Shown: in pieces, positions 25,365 through 33,370 of the stretch
How the letters are laid out: every line of letters starts with the position of its first letter
Numbering within the stretch: position 1 is the stretch's first letter
Assembly: GCA_040754395.1 (NCBI GenBank)
Contig: JBFMCL010000009.1
Coordinates: forward strand, 1 to 64,000
Reading direction: 5' to 3'
Source of the DNA: Nitrospirota bacterium
Lineage (GTDB): Bacteria > Nitrospirota > Thermodesulfovibrionia > Thermodesulfovibrionales > SM23-35
Length of the DNA: 64,000 nt
Translations under genes and position numbers: made by a program
Notes under the pieces: generated by a model
What the model was told of the DNA's origin: nothing
The model's input: the letters and a program-made list of their open reading frames with translations, nothing else
The model's database searches: none

Positions 25365-26573
25365 ATGATTGATTACTCACTTGATGCAAAGTTTGTAAAA
25401 CAGCTTGACAAAGACATCCTTGAGTTTGTTCAGCAAGGGATTGAGAACCAGGATGACAACGGGTTCAATGAGCTGGCAGTAAGGACATTTGAGCTGCAGT
25501 ACAATACCATCGCACCTTACCGTGAGTATTGCATAAGCAAAAAAATATCTCCCCGGAAAATATCCCACTGGAAAGAGATACCGGCGGTGCCATCGTTAGC
25601 CTTTAAAAAATTCGTCCTGATGTCGTTCCCGGTCGAAAGGGCGGAACATGCATATTTTACCAGCGGCACTACAGACCCTGCGAAAAAGGGAAGTATTTAT
25701 CGTGATAAGGGAGCGGTATCTCTTATCAATGCGGCCAACGGACTGCTGACAAGGGAATATGTCTTTCCTGATGCGGACAAGATGAAGATCCTTCTGATGA
25801 CCCCTTCTCCGCGGATGGCGCCCGGAATGGGAATGGCAGTCGGGCTCGAGCAGGTCCGAACCGAATTCGGAACCCGGGACAGTGCATATCTGATCACCAT
25901 GCGCGGTCTGAATCTTGAAATGCTGCTGAAATCACTGATGGACGCAGAGGATACGGGAGAGCCGGTCGCCTTAATAGGGTCTACGTCGGGATTTGTCTAT
26001 TTTCTGAATGCGTGTGAAAGTGACGGCATCAGATTTCAGCTTCCACCCCAAAGCAGGGTATGTGATGGCGGAGGGTATATGGGGCAGTTCGGAGAGTGTT
26101 CCAGAGAGGAATATTTCGAAAAGTGCGCATGGATTCTGGGAGTGGCAGAGCATTACTGCATCAACGTCCTTGGGATGGGAGAGATAAGCACCAATTTTTT
26201 TGACAATTGCCTGAAAGACAAACTGAATGGAAACAAAGGGAAGCGGTATAAAATCATACCTCCGTGGGTCAGAACAGAGGTAGTGGACATCAACGGGTTT
26301 CAGGAACTTCCTCCGGGTGAAACAGGTCTTCTCAGGCATTATGATTTAATCAACCGCGCAATGGTAATGGCGGTGCAGACTGACAACCTCGGGTTAAGAA
26401 CCGGCGAAGGCTTTGAAGTAATCGGAAGATGGAAGAAAAATCCGGGAAGGTTCGATGCTGAAGAGATACAAATTTCTCATGGAGGAAAGGTCATGACGCA
26501 GATGGTAAAATTCCTGCTTAAAAGGAATCTGAACAGGACCGGATCTGTTTACAGAAAGATACGGAGAGGCTGA
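25365..26573 (+). CDS. LuxE-type acyl-protein synthetase
   Basis: 402 residues; ribosome-binding site GGAAGG 10 bases before the ATG. The N-terminal part (FELQYNTIAPYREYC) and the phosphate loop SGTTDPAKKG near residue 105 are typical of the LuxE/PaaK adenylate-forming family. In luminous bacteria LuxE activates a fatty acid and holds it as a thioester on Cys near the C-terminus. No luxC (acyl reductase), luxD or luxAB is here, so the product is not luciferase aldehyde. In other genomes LuxE-like proteins act with polysaccharide or lipid-modification genes. Substrate unknown. It is translationally coupled to the 61-residue ORF that follows. Confidence 0.82.
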   Translation: MIDYSLDAKFVKQLDKDILEFVQQGIENQDDNGFNELAVRTFELQYNTIAPYREYCISKKISPRKISHWKEIPAVPSLAFKKFVLMSFPVERAEHAYFTSGTTDPAKKGSIYRDKGAVSLINAANGLLTREYVFPDADKMKILLMTPSPRMAPGMGMAVGLEQVRTEFGTRDSAYLITMRGLNLEMLLKSLMDAEDTGEPVALIGSTSGFVYFLNACESDGIRFQLPPQSRVCDGGGYMGQFGECSREEYFEKCAWILGVAEHYCINVLGMGEISTNFFDNCLKDKLNGNKGKRYKIIPPWVRTEVVDINGFQELPPGETGLLRHYDLINRAMVMAVQTDNLGLRTGEGFEVIGRWKKNPGRFDAEEIQISHGGKVMTQMVKFLLKRNLNRTGSVYRKIRRG

Positions 26574-26758
26574 TGACATGGGGGCGTAAGAAAAAAAAGG
26601 CTATAACGGATCAAATGATCGGCATGGATGACAAGCTGTGCAGTTGTTCTTCCCTTGTAGGAGAAATGCTGCGGGACGGGAATAAGGAAGGCAAAAAAAG
26701 ACCTTCACTCAAGGAAATTGTGGATTCAATGAAAACAGAGAAGAACAGAAAGTTATAA
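26573..26758 (+). CDS. Small Lys-rich protein overlapping the LuxE gene
   Basis: 61 residues. The ATG shares one base with the LuxE stop (TGATG), the usual sign of coupled translation. The sequence is basic and has one CSC motif (KLCSCSSLVGEML). I know no family. The coupling and clean reading frame favour a real gene; the small size leaves doubt. Confidence 0.5.
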   Translation: MTWGRKKKKAITDQMIGMDDKLCSCSSLVGEMLRDGNKEGKKRPSLKEIVDSMKTEKNRKL

Positions 26759-26813
26759 GAGCTACAATGGAGCATTTATGTTGTACAGGCGTATAACATG
26801 TGAGTACAGTAAT

Positions 26814-26832
26814 CCCCCTTTGGTAAAGGGGG
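26814..26832. repeat. Perfect short hairpin in the leader of the lipoprotein gene
   Basis: CCCCCTTT (26814-26821), GGT, AAAGGGGG (26825-26832). This is an 8-bp stem with a 3-base loop, 17 bases before the start codon at 26850. It could be a spread repeat of the common AATCCCCCTTT type, or an RNA element near the ribosome-binding site. Confidence 0.6.
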
Positions 26833-26849
26833 AATGAGGGAATTCTCTA

Positions 26850-27335
26850 ATGCAATGTAAATTCCAAAGCGTTATACTGGTCTCCCTTGCCTTTCTGCTC
26901 TTATTACTCTCTTCCTGCACGCAGATTGAAAGGGCAAAGGACACTTCTGCAGTGAAGAGTGTTATCATGCACTATCACAAAGGGCTCATCCATGCCTCAA
27001 AGATGGGGGAAATGACCCCCCTCAATAATATTGCATCGGATGAGGTTTTGCGGAAGCTCTATTTCTGGATAGCAGCATGGGATGATGCTGACATGTACAT
27101 GGATGCGGAGTTGAAAGAGATACAGTTCAGGAGCGTCGTGTTTTCGGGGAATACTGCAAAAGTCACTACGGCCGAGGACTGGCTATATAATTACCGCAGT
27201 CTGAAAACCAAACAGGTAGTACTGCCTACCGAAAGAATATCCTATGAAATGGAATACACGCTGAATAAAAATAGCGCGTGGACAATAACACTGATCAGCA
27301 TAAAGAAAGAGGAAAAAAAACACAGCAAAGAGTAA
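26850..27335 (+). CDS. Small lipoprotein of unknown function
   Basis: 161 residues. The lipobox LLSSC puts the lipid-attached Cys at about residue 24. The mature part is one small alpha+beta domain (helix DTSAVKSVIMHYHKGLIHAS, then strands FRSVVFSGNTAKVTTAEDWLYNY), which resembles SnoaL/DUF4440 or IMS-like cone folds, but no catalytic residue stands out. It lies between the LuxE unit and the 8-heme cytochrome. Confidence 0.65.
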   Translation: MQCKFQSVILVSLAFLLLLLSSCTQIERAKDTSAVKSVIMHYHKGLIHASKMGEMTPLNNIASDEVLRKLYFWIAAWDDADMYMDAELKEIQFRSVVFSGNTAKVTTAEDWLYNYRSLKTKQVVLPTERISYEMEYTLNKNSAWTITLISIKKEEKKHSKE

Positions 27336-27570
27336 AATGCGCTTTGCGCGCATCGCCCAAATAAATCCCGCATGTAGTCCGCATCATTTTCAACACATGA
27401 ATCCCGGCTAGATTCTCCCTCCTGTCTTCAGGCAGCGCTCATTAAGGTTTCTGTTGGCTTTAATGAAGACATTTTTAAACTGTCAGCAATCTCATCGTAT
27501 TAAGCAAAAAATAATTTCAGCTACAACGCAAAAACATAATAAAACAATAAATAACAATAATATATCGTCA

Positions 27571-27659
27571 ATTAGCAAAACAAATGGGCATATTAAAAAA
27601 AAGCATTTGCTAATATTTTATATGACAATTAAATTATAGCTGCTTTGACAGTGTGTCAA
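27571..27659 (+). promoter_or_regulatory. Candidate regulatory region of the 8-heme cytochrome gene
   Basis: The 378-base gap 27336-27713 is AT-rich and holds no credible gene. Within it, ATTAGCAAA (27571-27579) and TTTGCTAAT (27606-27614) are perfect 9-base inverted arms about 35 bases apart, centre to centre. The same TTAGCAAA lies at the promoter of the cytochrome at 5996. Downstream, TTGACA-GTG-TGTCAA (27645-27659) is a second perfect palindrome, possibly a -35 box, an FNR/CRP-family type operator, or both. Confidence 0.45.
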
Positions 27660-27713
27660 GGCACGTTGTATCCGAAGGGCAAGAGTAACTTTAAAAGAAA
27701 GGAGGTGAAAGAA

Positions 27714-29174
27714 ATGAAAAGAAAAATGCCCGTAATTCTTTTTCTGGCTACAGTAATGCTTTTCTCGACAGCCCTGACGATTCTGGCGACAGTACCTCCA
27801 CCGCCCGTAAATCAGCTTCTCGGTATTCCTGACAGTGTTTTTAACAACCTTATAGAACCTGACTGCAGGTTATGCCATGAAGACCCGACGATCGTCAATC
27901 CGGGGACTCTTCCCGACCGTCATCATCTGCTTGTCGGCCAGCCGGTGCAGTGTCCTTCTGCCGCGCCGAACGACATCTGCCCAACTGCCGACACTTACGC
28001 ATGCTTGACCTGCCACAGTGTTGTATGGGACCCGAAATCCATGTCATTTGTGCTCCAGACTTTCAGGGACTGCCTGCTCTGCCATGTACAGGTTGCCGGT
28101 CAGGCATCTGTGCATCACCTGACAGCAAAAGCCCAGTCTCAGGACTGCAAGGCATGCCATGGCCCAATTGACAACCCCGGTGACGGCCATTATATCCCCA
28201 CGTACCCCAAGAGCATGGTAACGCCGTACACAGGCCTTGGGACAGGAACAAACGGTCAGGGAGGATGTGCCTTCTGTCACAGGCCCGGCACCGATAGCTC
28301 AACGGGTATCCCGATACCTGTGTACAGAAATGCGGATACCCATCACAGCACCGGCTTGGGGCTTGCGGGACAGACAGTGACGTGCCTCCTGTGCCATTCT
28401 CCCAATGGACCAACAGTTGGGCTTGATATCAGGTACTGCGAGAAATGTCATGGTGTTGCTTCGCTGCACAATATTCAGGTCGACTCACCTAACAGTGCGA
28501 ATATCGGGAGCATTGTCCCGGGTAAGGAAAATGCATATTGGGGCCATATCGGGGCAAATGCTGACTGCAACGGATGTCATCTGAATGCCCCGATTACGAC
28601 TGCTTCAGCCGCTCCTTACTCAGGCGCAGTGATCCCTGATATCAGCGGGATGAGCAGATACAGTGTGCCTGCAGGCGCAAATACTACGCTCACGATTACT
28701 GGTTCTGCATTTACCAACGCCGTTCAGGGACCGACAGGGCCGATCGAACTTGCTTCCAATGTTCTTCTGACTGCAGACAACGGTTTCTCGCTTACCCTGA
28801 CCCCCGGGCTGATCAGCGAATCCTCGATGAATGTGACAATTCCTGGAACTCTTCCTGAAGGCAATTATTCTCTCCGTGCCGTAAAGGGCAGCAAATCCAG
28901 TAATGTCATGGCACTGGTTGTCGTAACCCCTGTGAAGGTAGCATCCGCAAAACTGAACAGGAAAGGCACCGTAACCATTAGTGGTTCCGGGTTTGGGGCT
29001 GCTCCGTCACGGAGTTATGACTCTGGCCTTGGCGTCACCATTAATGGCACCAGGTGCACGATCAGCTCATGGAGCAATACCAGGATAGTTGCTACCAGTC
29101 CGTATGCGAAACTCAATGCGGTAGTGACTGTGAAAGCCTTATTCGGCTCGGCATCATCGAAGATTACGAGATAG
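27714..29174 (+). CDS. Octaheme cytochrome c with C-terminal IPT/TIG domains
   Basis: 486 residues from the ATG at 27714, placed 8 bases after AAAGGAGGTGA; the same strong site precedes the gene at 5996. A signal peptide ends near ILATVP. Eight CxxCH motifs (CRLCH, CLTCH, CLLCH, CKACH, CAFCH, CLLCH, CEKCH, CNGCH) fill residues ~45-295. The last ~180 residues are two immunoglobulin-like IPT/TIG domains (VTISGSGFG in the second). The first half shares DRHHLL and WDP...RDC..CH with the 12-heme protein at 30321. The Ig-like tail suggests a surface adhesion or docking function beside electron transfer. Confidence 0.88.
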   Translation: MKRKMPVILFLATVMLFSTALTILATVPPPPVNQLLGIPDSVFNNLIEPDCRLCHEDPTIVNPGTLPDRHHLLVGQPVQCPSAAPNDICPTADTYACLTCHSVVWDPKSMSFVLQTFRDCLLCHVQVAGQASVHHLTAKAQSQDCKACHGPIDNPGDGHYIPTYPKSMVTPYTGLGTGTNGQGGCAFCHRPGTDSSTGIPIPVYRNADTHHSTGLGLAGQTVTCLLCHSPNGPTVGLDIRYCEKCHGVASLHNIQVDSPNSANIGSIVPGKENAYWGHIGANADCNGCHLNAPITTASAAPYSGAVIPDISGMSRYSVPAGANTTLTITGSAFTNAVQGPTGPIELASNVLLTADNGFSLTLTPGLISESSMNVTIPGTLPEGNYSLRAVKGSKSSNVMALVVVTPVKVASAKLNRKGTVTISGSGFGAAPSRSYDSGLGVTINGTRCTISSWSNTRIVATSPYAKLNAVVTVKALFGSASSKITR

Positions 29175-29190
29175 CAGAAACAATCGCAGG

Positions 29191-29217
29191 GCAGGGGATG
29201 AGTGCATCCCCTGCTTT
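29191..29217 (+). terminator. Hairpin after the octaheme cytochrome gene
   Basis: GCAGGGGATG (29191-29200), AGTG, CATCCCCTGC (29205-29214) form a perfect 10-bp stem followed by only TTT. It may end or attenuate transcription before the isomerase gene 35 bases on. Confidence 0.65.
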
Positions 29218-29251
29218 GCGAATAGAAGGAAGATTAGAGGAACACATACAG

Positions 29252-30310
29252 ATGAAAAAGAAGAATCTGTTTATTCAGAGCGCATTATATATGCCATATG
29301 GACGGATTCTCATCGCAGAAAAAATAAGATGCCTTCCTGCTGTTTGGGGGCTGATGGCAGTTTTCCTGTGCATGATCCCGTTCTCCTTCTCACTGGCATC
29401 AGAAGGTGGCGATAGTGTTGTGGCAAAAGTCAATGCACAGAATATTTATAGAAGCCAGCTCGACCCTGAGGTAGACAAGCTCCTTTCAAAATATAAAAAA
29501 CACGGCTTGCAAAAGACTTCACCTGAACTGTTGAGGCGTCTCCAGAAGGAGCCGCTCGAACGACTGATTACACAGGAGCTTTTGTTCCAGGCAAGCAGGG
29601 ATATGGTTGTTCAGGGAATAGAGGACAGGATTGATGAACAGATGCAAATGCTGCGGAAAAGAGCTGTTTCGGGAGAGCAATTAGTGGAATCGATAAAGAA
29701 TATGAAGATGACGGCAAAAGAAACAAGAGATTCCATAAGAAAAAACCTTCTGATTGAAGCATACCTCGAAAGGCAGGGGATTTTGAACCCAGAAATACGG
29801 GAGGAAGACATTCGGCAATATTACGAAAAAAACAGGAACAGCTTTATGCGACCATATTCCGCAAGGGTAAGTCATATCTTGATCAAGGCTCCAAACGACG
29901 GAGACCCAGAAGCAATCAGGCGAGCACGTGAAAAGATCGAAGAAATCCACCATCTCATTGCAGACGGAGAGAAGTTCCCGGAGATGGCACAGCAGTATTC
30001 GGAATGTGACAGTGCATCAAAGGGTGGTGATTTGGGACACATCTCCAGAGGGTATATGCCTTCAGAGTTCGATAAGGTCGCATTTTCATTGCAGGAGGGA
30101 GAACTGAGTGATATTGTCCGCACGAGATTCGGGTTTCACATCATTACCGTACTCGGGAAAAAGACGGAGGAACTCATACCGTTGGATGAGGTGAAAGAAT
30201 TCATCAGGAGATATCTTGCAAGAGAGCTTACCCGGAAGAGGATTGGTGAGCACATCAGCGATTTGAGGGCGAAGGCAAAAATAGAAGAGTTTCCTCAATT
30301 AATTCAATAA
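29252..30310 (+). CDS. Periplasmic parvulin-type peptidyl-prolyl isomerase
   Basis: 352 residues from the ATG at 29252 (MKKKNLFIQ), where a positively charged start and a hydrophobic signal (~30-52) make sense. A SurA/PrsA N-domain (residues ~58-190) precedes one PpiC rotamase domain: ARVSHILIKAPN, then MAQQYSECDSASKGGDLG, then FGFHIITVLGKK. Parvulin active-site His and Asp/Cys-region residues are present. It sits between the octaheme and 12-heme cytochromes, so it is probably a folding catalyst for those exported proteins. It is the second of two isomerases in the cytochrome locus. Confidence 0.87.
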   Translation: MKKKNLFIQSALYMPYGRILIAEKIRCLPAVWGLMAVFLCMIPFSFSLASEGGDSVVAKVNAQNIYRSQLDPEVDKLLSKYKKHGLQKTSPELLRRLQKEPLERLITQELLFQASRDMVVQGIEDRIDEQMQMLRKRAVSGEQLVESIKNMKMTAKETRDSIRKNLLIEAYLERQGILNPEIREEDIRQYYEKNRNSFMRPYSARVSHILIKAPNDGDPEAIRRAREKIEEIHHLIADGEKFPEMAQQYSECDSASKGGDLGHISRGYMPSEFDKVAFSLQEGELSDIVRTRFGFHIITVLGKKTEELIPLDEVKEFIRRYLARELTRKRIGEHISDLRAKAKIEEFPQLIQ

Positions 30311-30320
30311 GGGGGTTGCC

Positions 30321-31958
30321 GTGGGACAGGATATGTTGATACGCAGAAGGACCCTGAAGATGTATGCAGCGCTTGTAATATGCTTCCTAAGCTGGACCAT
30401 GCAGGACATCTCTGCCCTTGCCCTCACAGAAACTGACTGCAGGGCCTGTCATTCAGGTAATATGGTCGACAGGCATCACCTCCTGATTCAGGCGGAGGGG
30501 TTTGCGTGTACGTATTGCCATGCGATCAGATGGGACCCGGCAAAGAACAGTTATTACCCTGAAGTGATACGGGACTGTGTGATATGTCACGGAAGCACAG
30601 GGCATGAAGCTGCGCATGATATGGCCTTCATAGATTCTCCGGATTGTCTCCAATGTCATAACGGCAATGTGGTAACTGAACATTCAAATCGCGGGATCGG
30701 CTGTAACGCATGCCATGACAGCGCCAATCAGACCATGCAACAGGCTATTGAAAGGGGCATGAACGGCCAGCCTGTCTACTGTCGTGACTGTCATGGAGTT
30801 GCGTCCCATGAGGCTGCCCATGAAAAGGCCGTTGTCCCGTATCAGGACTGCGGGAACTGTCATGCGACCAATGTGGTCACCGAACATGCGTACAGGTATC
30901 TGGATTGTGCGGTCTGTCATTCAAGCAGTGATCCGGCTGTCATCAATGCAATAGCAGCAGGCAAAAACGGGCAGGAGGTTTACTGTGCGGACTGCCACGT
31001 CTCCTTTGGAAACCACACGAGTCAGCATGACCGGACATCCCTGCCGTCACCAGGATGCGCAAACTGTCATGTTTCGAATGTGGTTACCGAGCATGAAAAC
31101 AATACTGTACCGAACTACTGTTTCAGCTGTCATGCCAGTGCTGACCCCGTGGTAAAGGTTTCAATCGATAATGGCATGGCAGGCGGCAACATTGCATGCA
31201 GCGCCTGTCACCCGGCCCACCATGGCAAAACCAACCAGCCTCCCCATGCCAATGCGGGAGCTGATCAAAAAGCCCAGATTGGCAAAACCGTGAATTTTTC
31301 CGGTTCAGGATCCTATGACCCGGATGGAACCATCGTGCAGTACACGTGGAAATTCGGAGATGGAAACACAGAGAACGGAGTTTCAGTATCACATGTGTAC
31401 AAGGTTGCCGGTATCTATGCAGTCACCTTAGCAGTGACCGATAATGGCGGAGCAACTGCTTCGGATACTGCGGTCATAACGGTTGAGGCATTGCCGGAGC
31501 CGGTTGCGGTCTATGCTGATCAGGTACTGTGGATACAGAAACTGAAATCAGTCTCCTATTCGGATAACGCCGGGTCAAAGTCGGATATCACCGCAAAATT
31601 CAGGGACAATTACCTCGGAGAAACATTCACCATAGAAAATAAACCGGATGAGAACAAGGTAATCGCGATGAGACTGAATAAGGACAGCGTATCCTATGCG
31701 GGAATATCACTCTCGCTGTATGTGAAGTCCTTAAACGATGGCAAGCCCCAGACCGTGAAAATTTACCCTTACAAATCTGACGGTATCAGCATAGATTCTG
31801 CTTCATCCGTATCCTTTACGATCAACTCTCCCGGATGGACGGAGATTGATGTGACCCCGATAGCGCCGAAATTGAAGGGATTTGGCTGGATGAAATTCCG
31901 TATCACCTGCACAACCAGCAGGCTGCATGTCTCTGAAGGAAAATTCAGCGTGTTGTAA
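30321..31958 (+). CDS. Dodecaheme cytochrome c with PKD and C-terminal beta domain
   Basis: About 545 residues. GTG at 30321 follows AAGGGGG; ATG at 30333 is the alternative. A signal peptide (YAALVICFLSW...) leads to 12 CxxCH motifs in residues ~40-300. Most fall into repeated three-heme units of the form CxxCH..N.VTEH, CxxCH, [GA]xxGQ.VYC.DCH. Then comes a PKD domain (~310-395, GSGSYDPDGTIVQYTW, WKFGDGN) and a ~150-residue beta-sandwich of unknown family (TENKP-like, VKIYPYKSDG, WTEIDVTPIAPKLKGF). PKD domains are extracellular, so this cytochrome is most likely on the surface. The ATG of the next gene is 58 bases on. Confidence 0.88.
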   Translation: MGQDMLIRRRTLKMYAALVICFLSWTMQDISALALTETDCRACHSGNMVDRHHLLIQAEGFACTYCHAIRWDPAKNSYYPEVIRDCVICHGSTGHEAAHDMAFIDSPDCLQCHNGNVVTEHSNRGIGCNACHDSANQTMQQAIERGMNGQPVYCRDCHGVASHEAAHEKAVVPYQDCGNCHATNVVTEHAYRYLDCAVCHSSSDPAVINAIAAGKNGQEVYCADCHVSFGNHTSQHDRTSLPSPGCANCHVSNVVTEHENNTVPNYCFSCHASADPVVKVSIDNGMAGGNIACSACHPAHHGKTNQPPHANAGADQKAQIGKTVNFSGSGSYDPDGTIVQYTWKFGDGNTENGVSVSHVYKVAGIYAVTLAVTDNGGATASDTAVITVEALPEPVAVYADQVLWIQKLKSVSYSDNAGSKSDITAKFRDNYLGETFTIENKPDENKVIAMRLNKDSVSYAGISLSLYVKSLNDGKPQTVKIYPYKSDGISIDSASSVSFTINSPGWTEIDVTPIAPKLKGFGWMKFRITCTTSRLHVSEGKFSVL

Positions 31959-32016
31959 CATGCGGAAACGGATGTCCGGAATTCTGTATGACAATATGAA
32001 CTGCGGGAGGTAGCAG

Positions 32017-33258
32017 ATGAAAAGGTATATGATTTTTTTGCTCCTCATAGTGGCAAGTTCTGCAGCATTCGCAGGACATCAGGGCATTCCTCTTACGGAA
32101 TGTACCGTGTGCCATACTCCGAACCTGGTAAATGAACACGGAGGGTTTTCGAGTACCGCCTGCTGGAAGTGCCACGCGAGCATGGAACAGATCGTCATGG
32201 ATACGATTGACAGAGGGACTTCAGGACAACCCGTGTACTGTGCGGACTGTCACGGAACAGAGACCCACACAGCAAAACATGTTTCATACATAACGGAATG
32301 GATGATTTACTCCGGAGTGGAACCGGCCGGAGCTCCCCTCTGGACACAGATTACGAGTTTCTCGGCTGCGGACCCGGCCCAGAAACAGTACCAGGTGTGC
32401 CTTGCATGCCATTCCTATTATGCATTCGGCGCAGTTCCCCACGGAGTGACCGGCATGGTCGGCCCATCCGGATACAATCTCACGGATCAGGCAATGGAAT
32501 TCAATCCGGCCAATAAATCAGCCCATCCGGTACGGGCTACGCTGGACAGCATGACAGGTTCGTATGCTCCGAGAGCGCTGGCGGCTGCTCAGATGTCATC
32601 TTCATGGAAAAATGTCGGGAATCAGCTCATCAATTGCTCGGACTGTCATGAGGTTTCAAGCACAACGGGCCCCCATGGCTCAGCGTATCAATTCGCACTG
32701 AAAGGAACCAGGAAATACTGGCCTCGAAACAAGACGAACGGGCTCCTGTGGACATTGTATGACCTGAAAAATAACCGGAACAACTGGAACAGCGATCTCT
32801 TTTGCGCCAACTGTCATACACTGTTCAGTGGCGGAAAATTTATGAATAAGGTACATGATGACGGCAATCATACCGGAAATGACAAATGGCCCAAAATAAG
32901 CAAATATCCAAATGGTGCAAGCATTCAGGAATCAGAGAAATACACAGGCGTGCCATGCGTGATGTGTCATGTCACCATCCCGCACGGAGCAAAGAGAAGC
33001 CGCTTTATTGTATACAAGGATGAACCGTTTCCGTACAACTACAGGAATGTGAAAACCACCGGTCCTGATAAATCCTTTTCCTCTTTCCATGGAGGGATGA
33101 TGGGTGTTATGACAGGGTACAAGAAATCCTCCAATCCGAGCAATTATGACGAAATATACTGCTATATTCCCAAAAATGAGACATATCCGGGTCAGTCAGG
33201 ACAACCACGATGGGGGTGTGATGATCATGAAGACAACAGAATGGCCTATGACCCGTGA
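32017..33258 (+). CDS. Heptaheme cytochrome c, type B
   Basis: 413 residues; GGGAGG lies 9 bases before the ATG; signal peptide MKRYMIFLLLIVASSAAFA. Seven CxxCH: CTVCH, CWKCH, CADCH, CLACH, CSDCH, CANCH, CVMCH. It looks like a recombinant of two neighbours. Its first three hemes (CTVCH..NLVNEH, CWKCH, GQPVYCADCH) repeat one unit of the 12-heme protein; the rest, from TQITSFSAADPAQK on, follows the C-terminal module of the heptaheme protein at 20875, down to YCYIPKNETY and PRWGCDDHE. It closes the cytochrome locus. Confidence 0.88.
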   Translation: MKRYMIFLLLIVASSAAFAGHQGIPLTECTVCHTPNLVNEHGGFSSTACWKCHASMEQIVMDTIDRGTSGQPVYCADCHGTETHTAKHVSYITEWMIYSGVEPAGAPLWTQITSFSAADPAQKQYQVCLACHSYYAFGAVPHGVTGMVGPSGYNLTDQAMEFNPANKSAHPVRATLDSMTGSYAPRALAAAQMSSSWKNVGNQLINCSDCHEVSSTTGPHGSAYQFALKGTRKYWPRNKTNGLLWTLYDLKNNRNNWNSDLFCANCHTLFSGGKFMNKVHDDGNHTGNDKWPKISKYPNGASIQESEKYTGVPCVMCHVTIPHGAKRSRFIVYKDEPFPYNYRNVKTTGPDKSFSSFHGGMMGVMTGYKKSSNPSNYDEIYCYIPKNETYPGQSGQPRWGCDDHEDNRMAYDP

Positions 33259-33370
33259 CCTGCCCCTGTCTGGCTGCATGGAGTACGATTTTTAAGGAGT
33301 CTGTATTCAAGATGGTATATTTTTTGCAATAATTTTCATAATAAATTCAAAAAAGGAAGAAATTCCGGAA

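Noticed and set aside
27454-27639. 61-residue + strand frame in the gap before the octaheme cytochrome
   Set aside because: Asn/Lys/Ile-rich product of AT-rich regulatory DNA; it overlaps the TTAGCAAA arms and has no start signal.
3228-33258. Naming a specific cytochrome OmcS, OmcE, OmcZ, MtrA or similar
   Set aside because: Heme counts and spacing do not allow a firm match by eye; naming would need profile or structure comparison.
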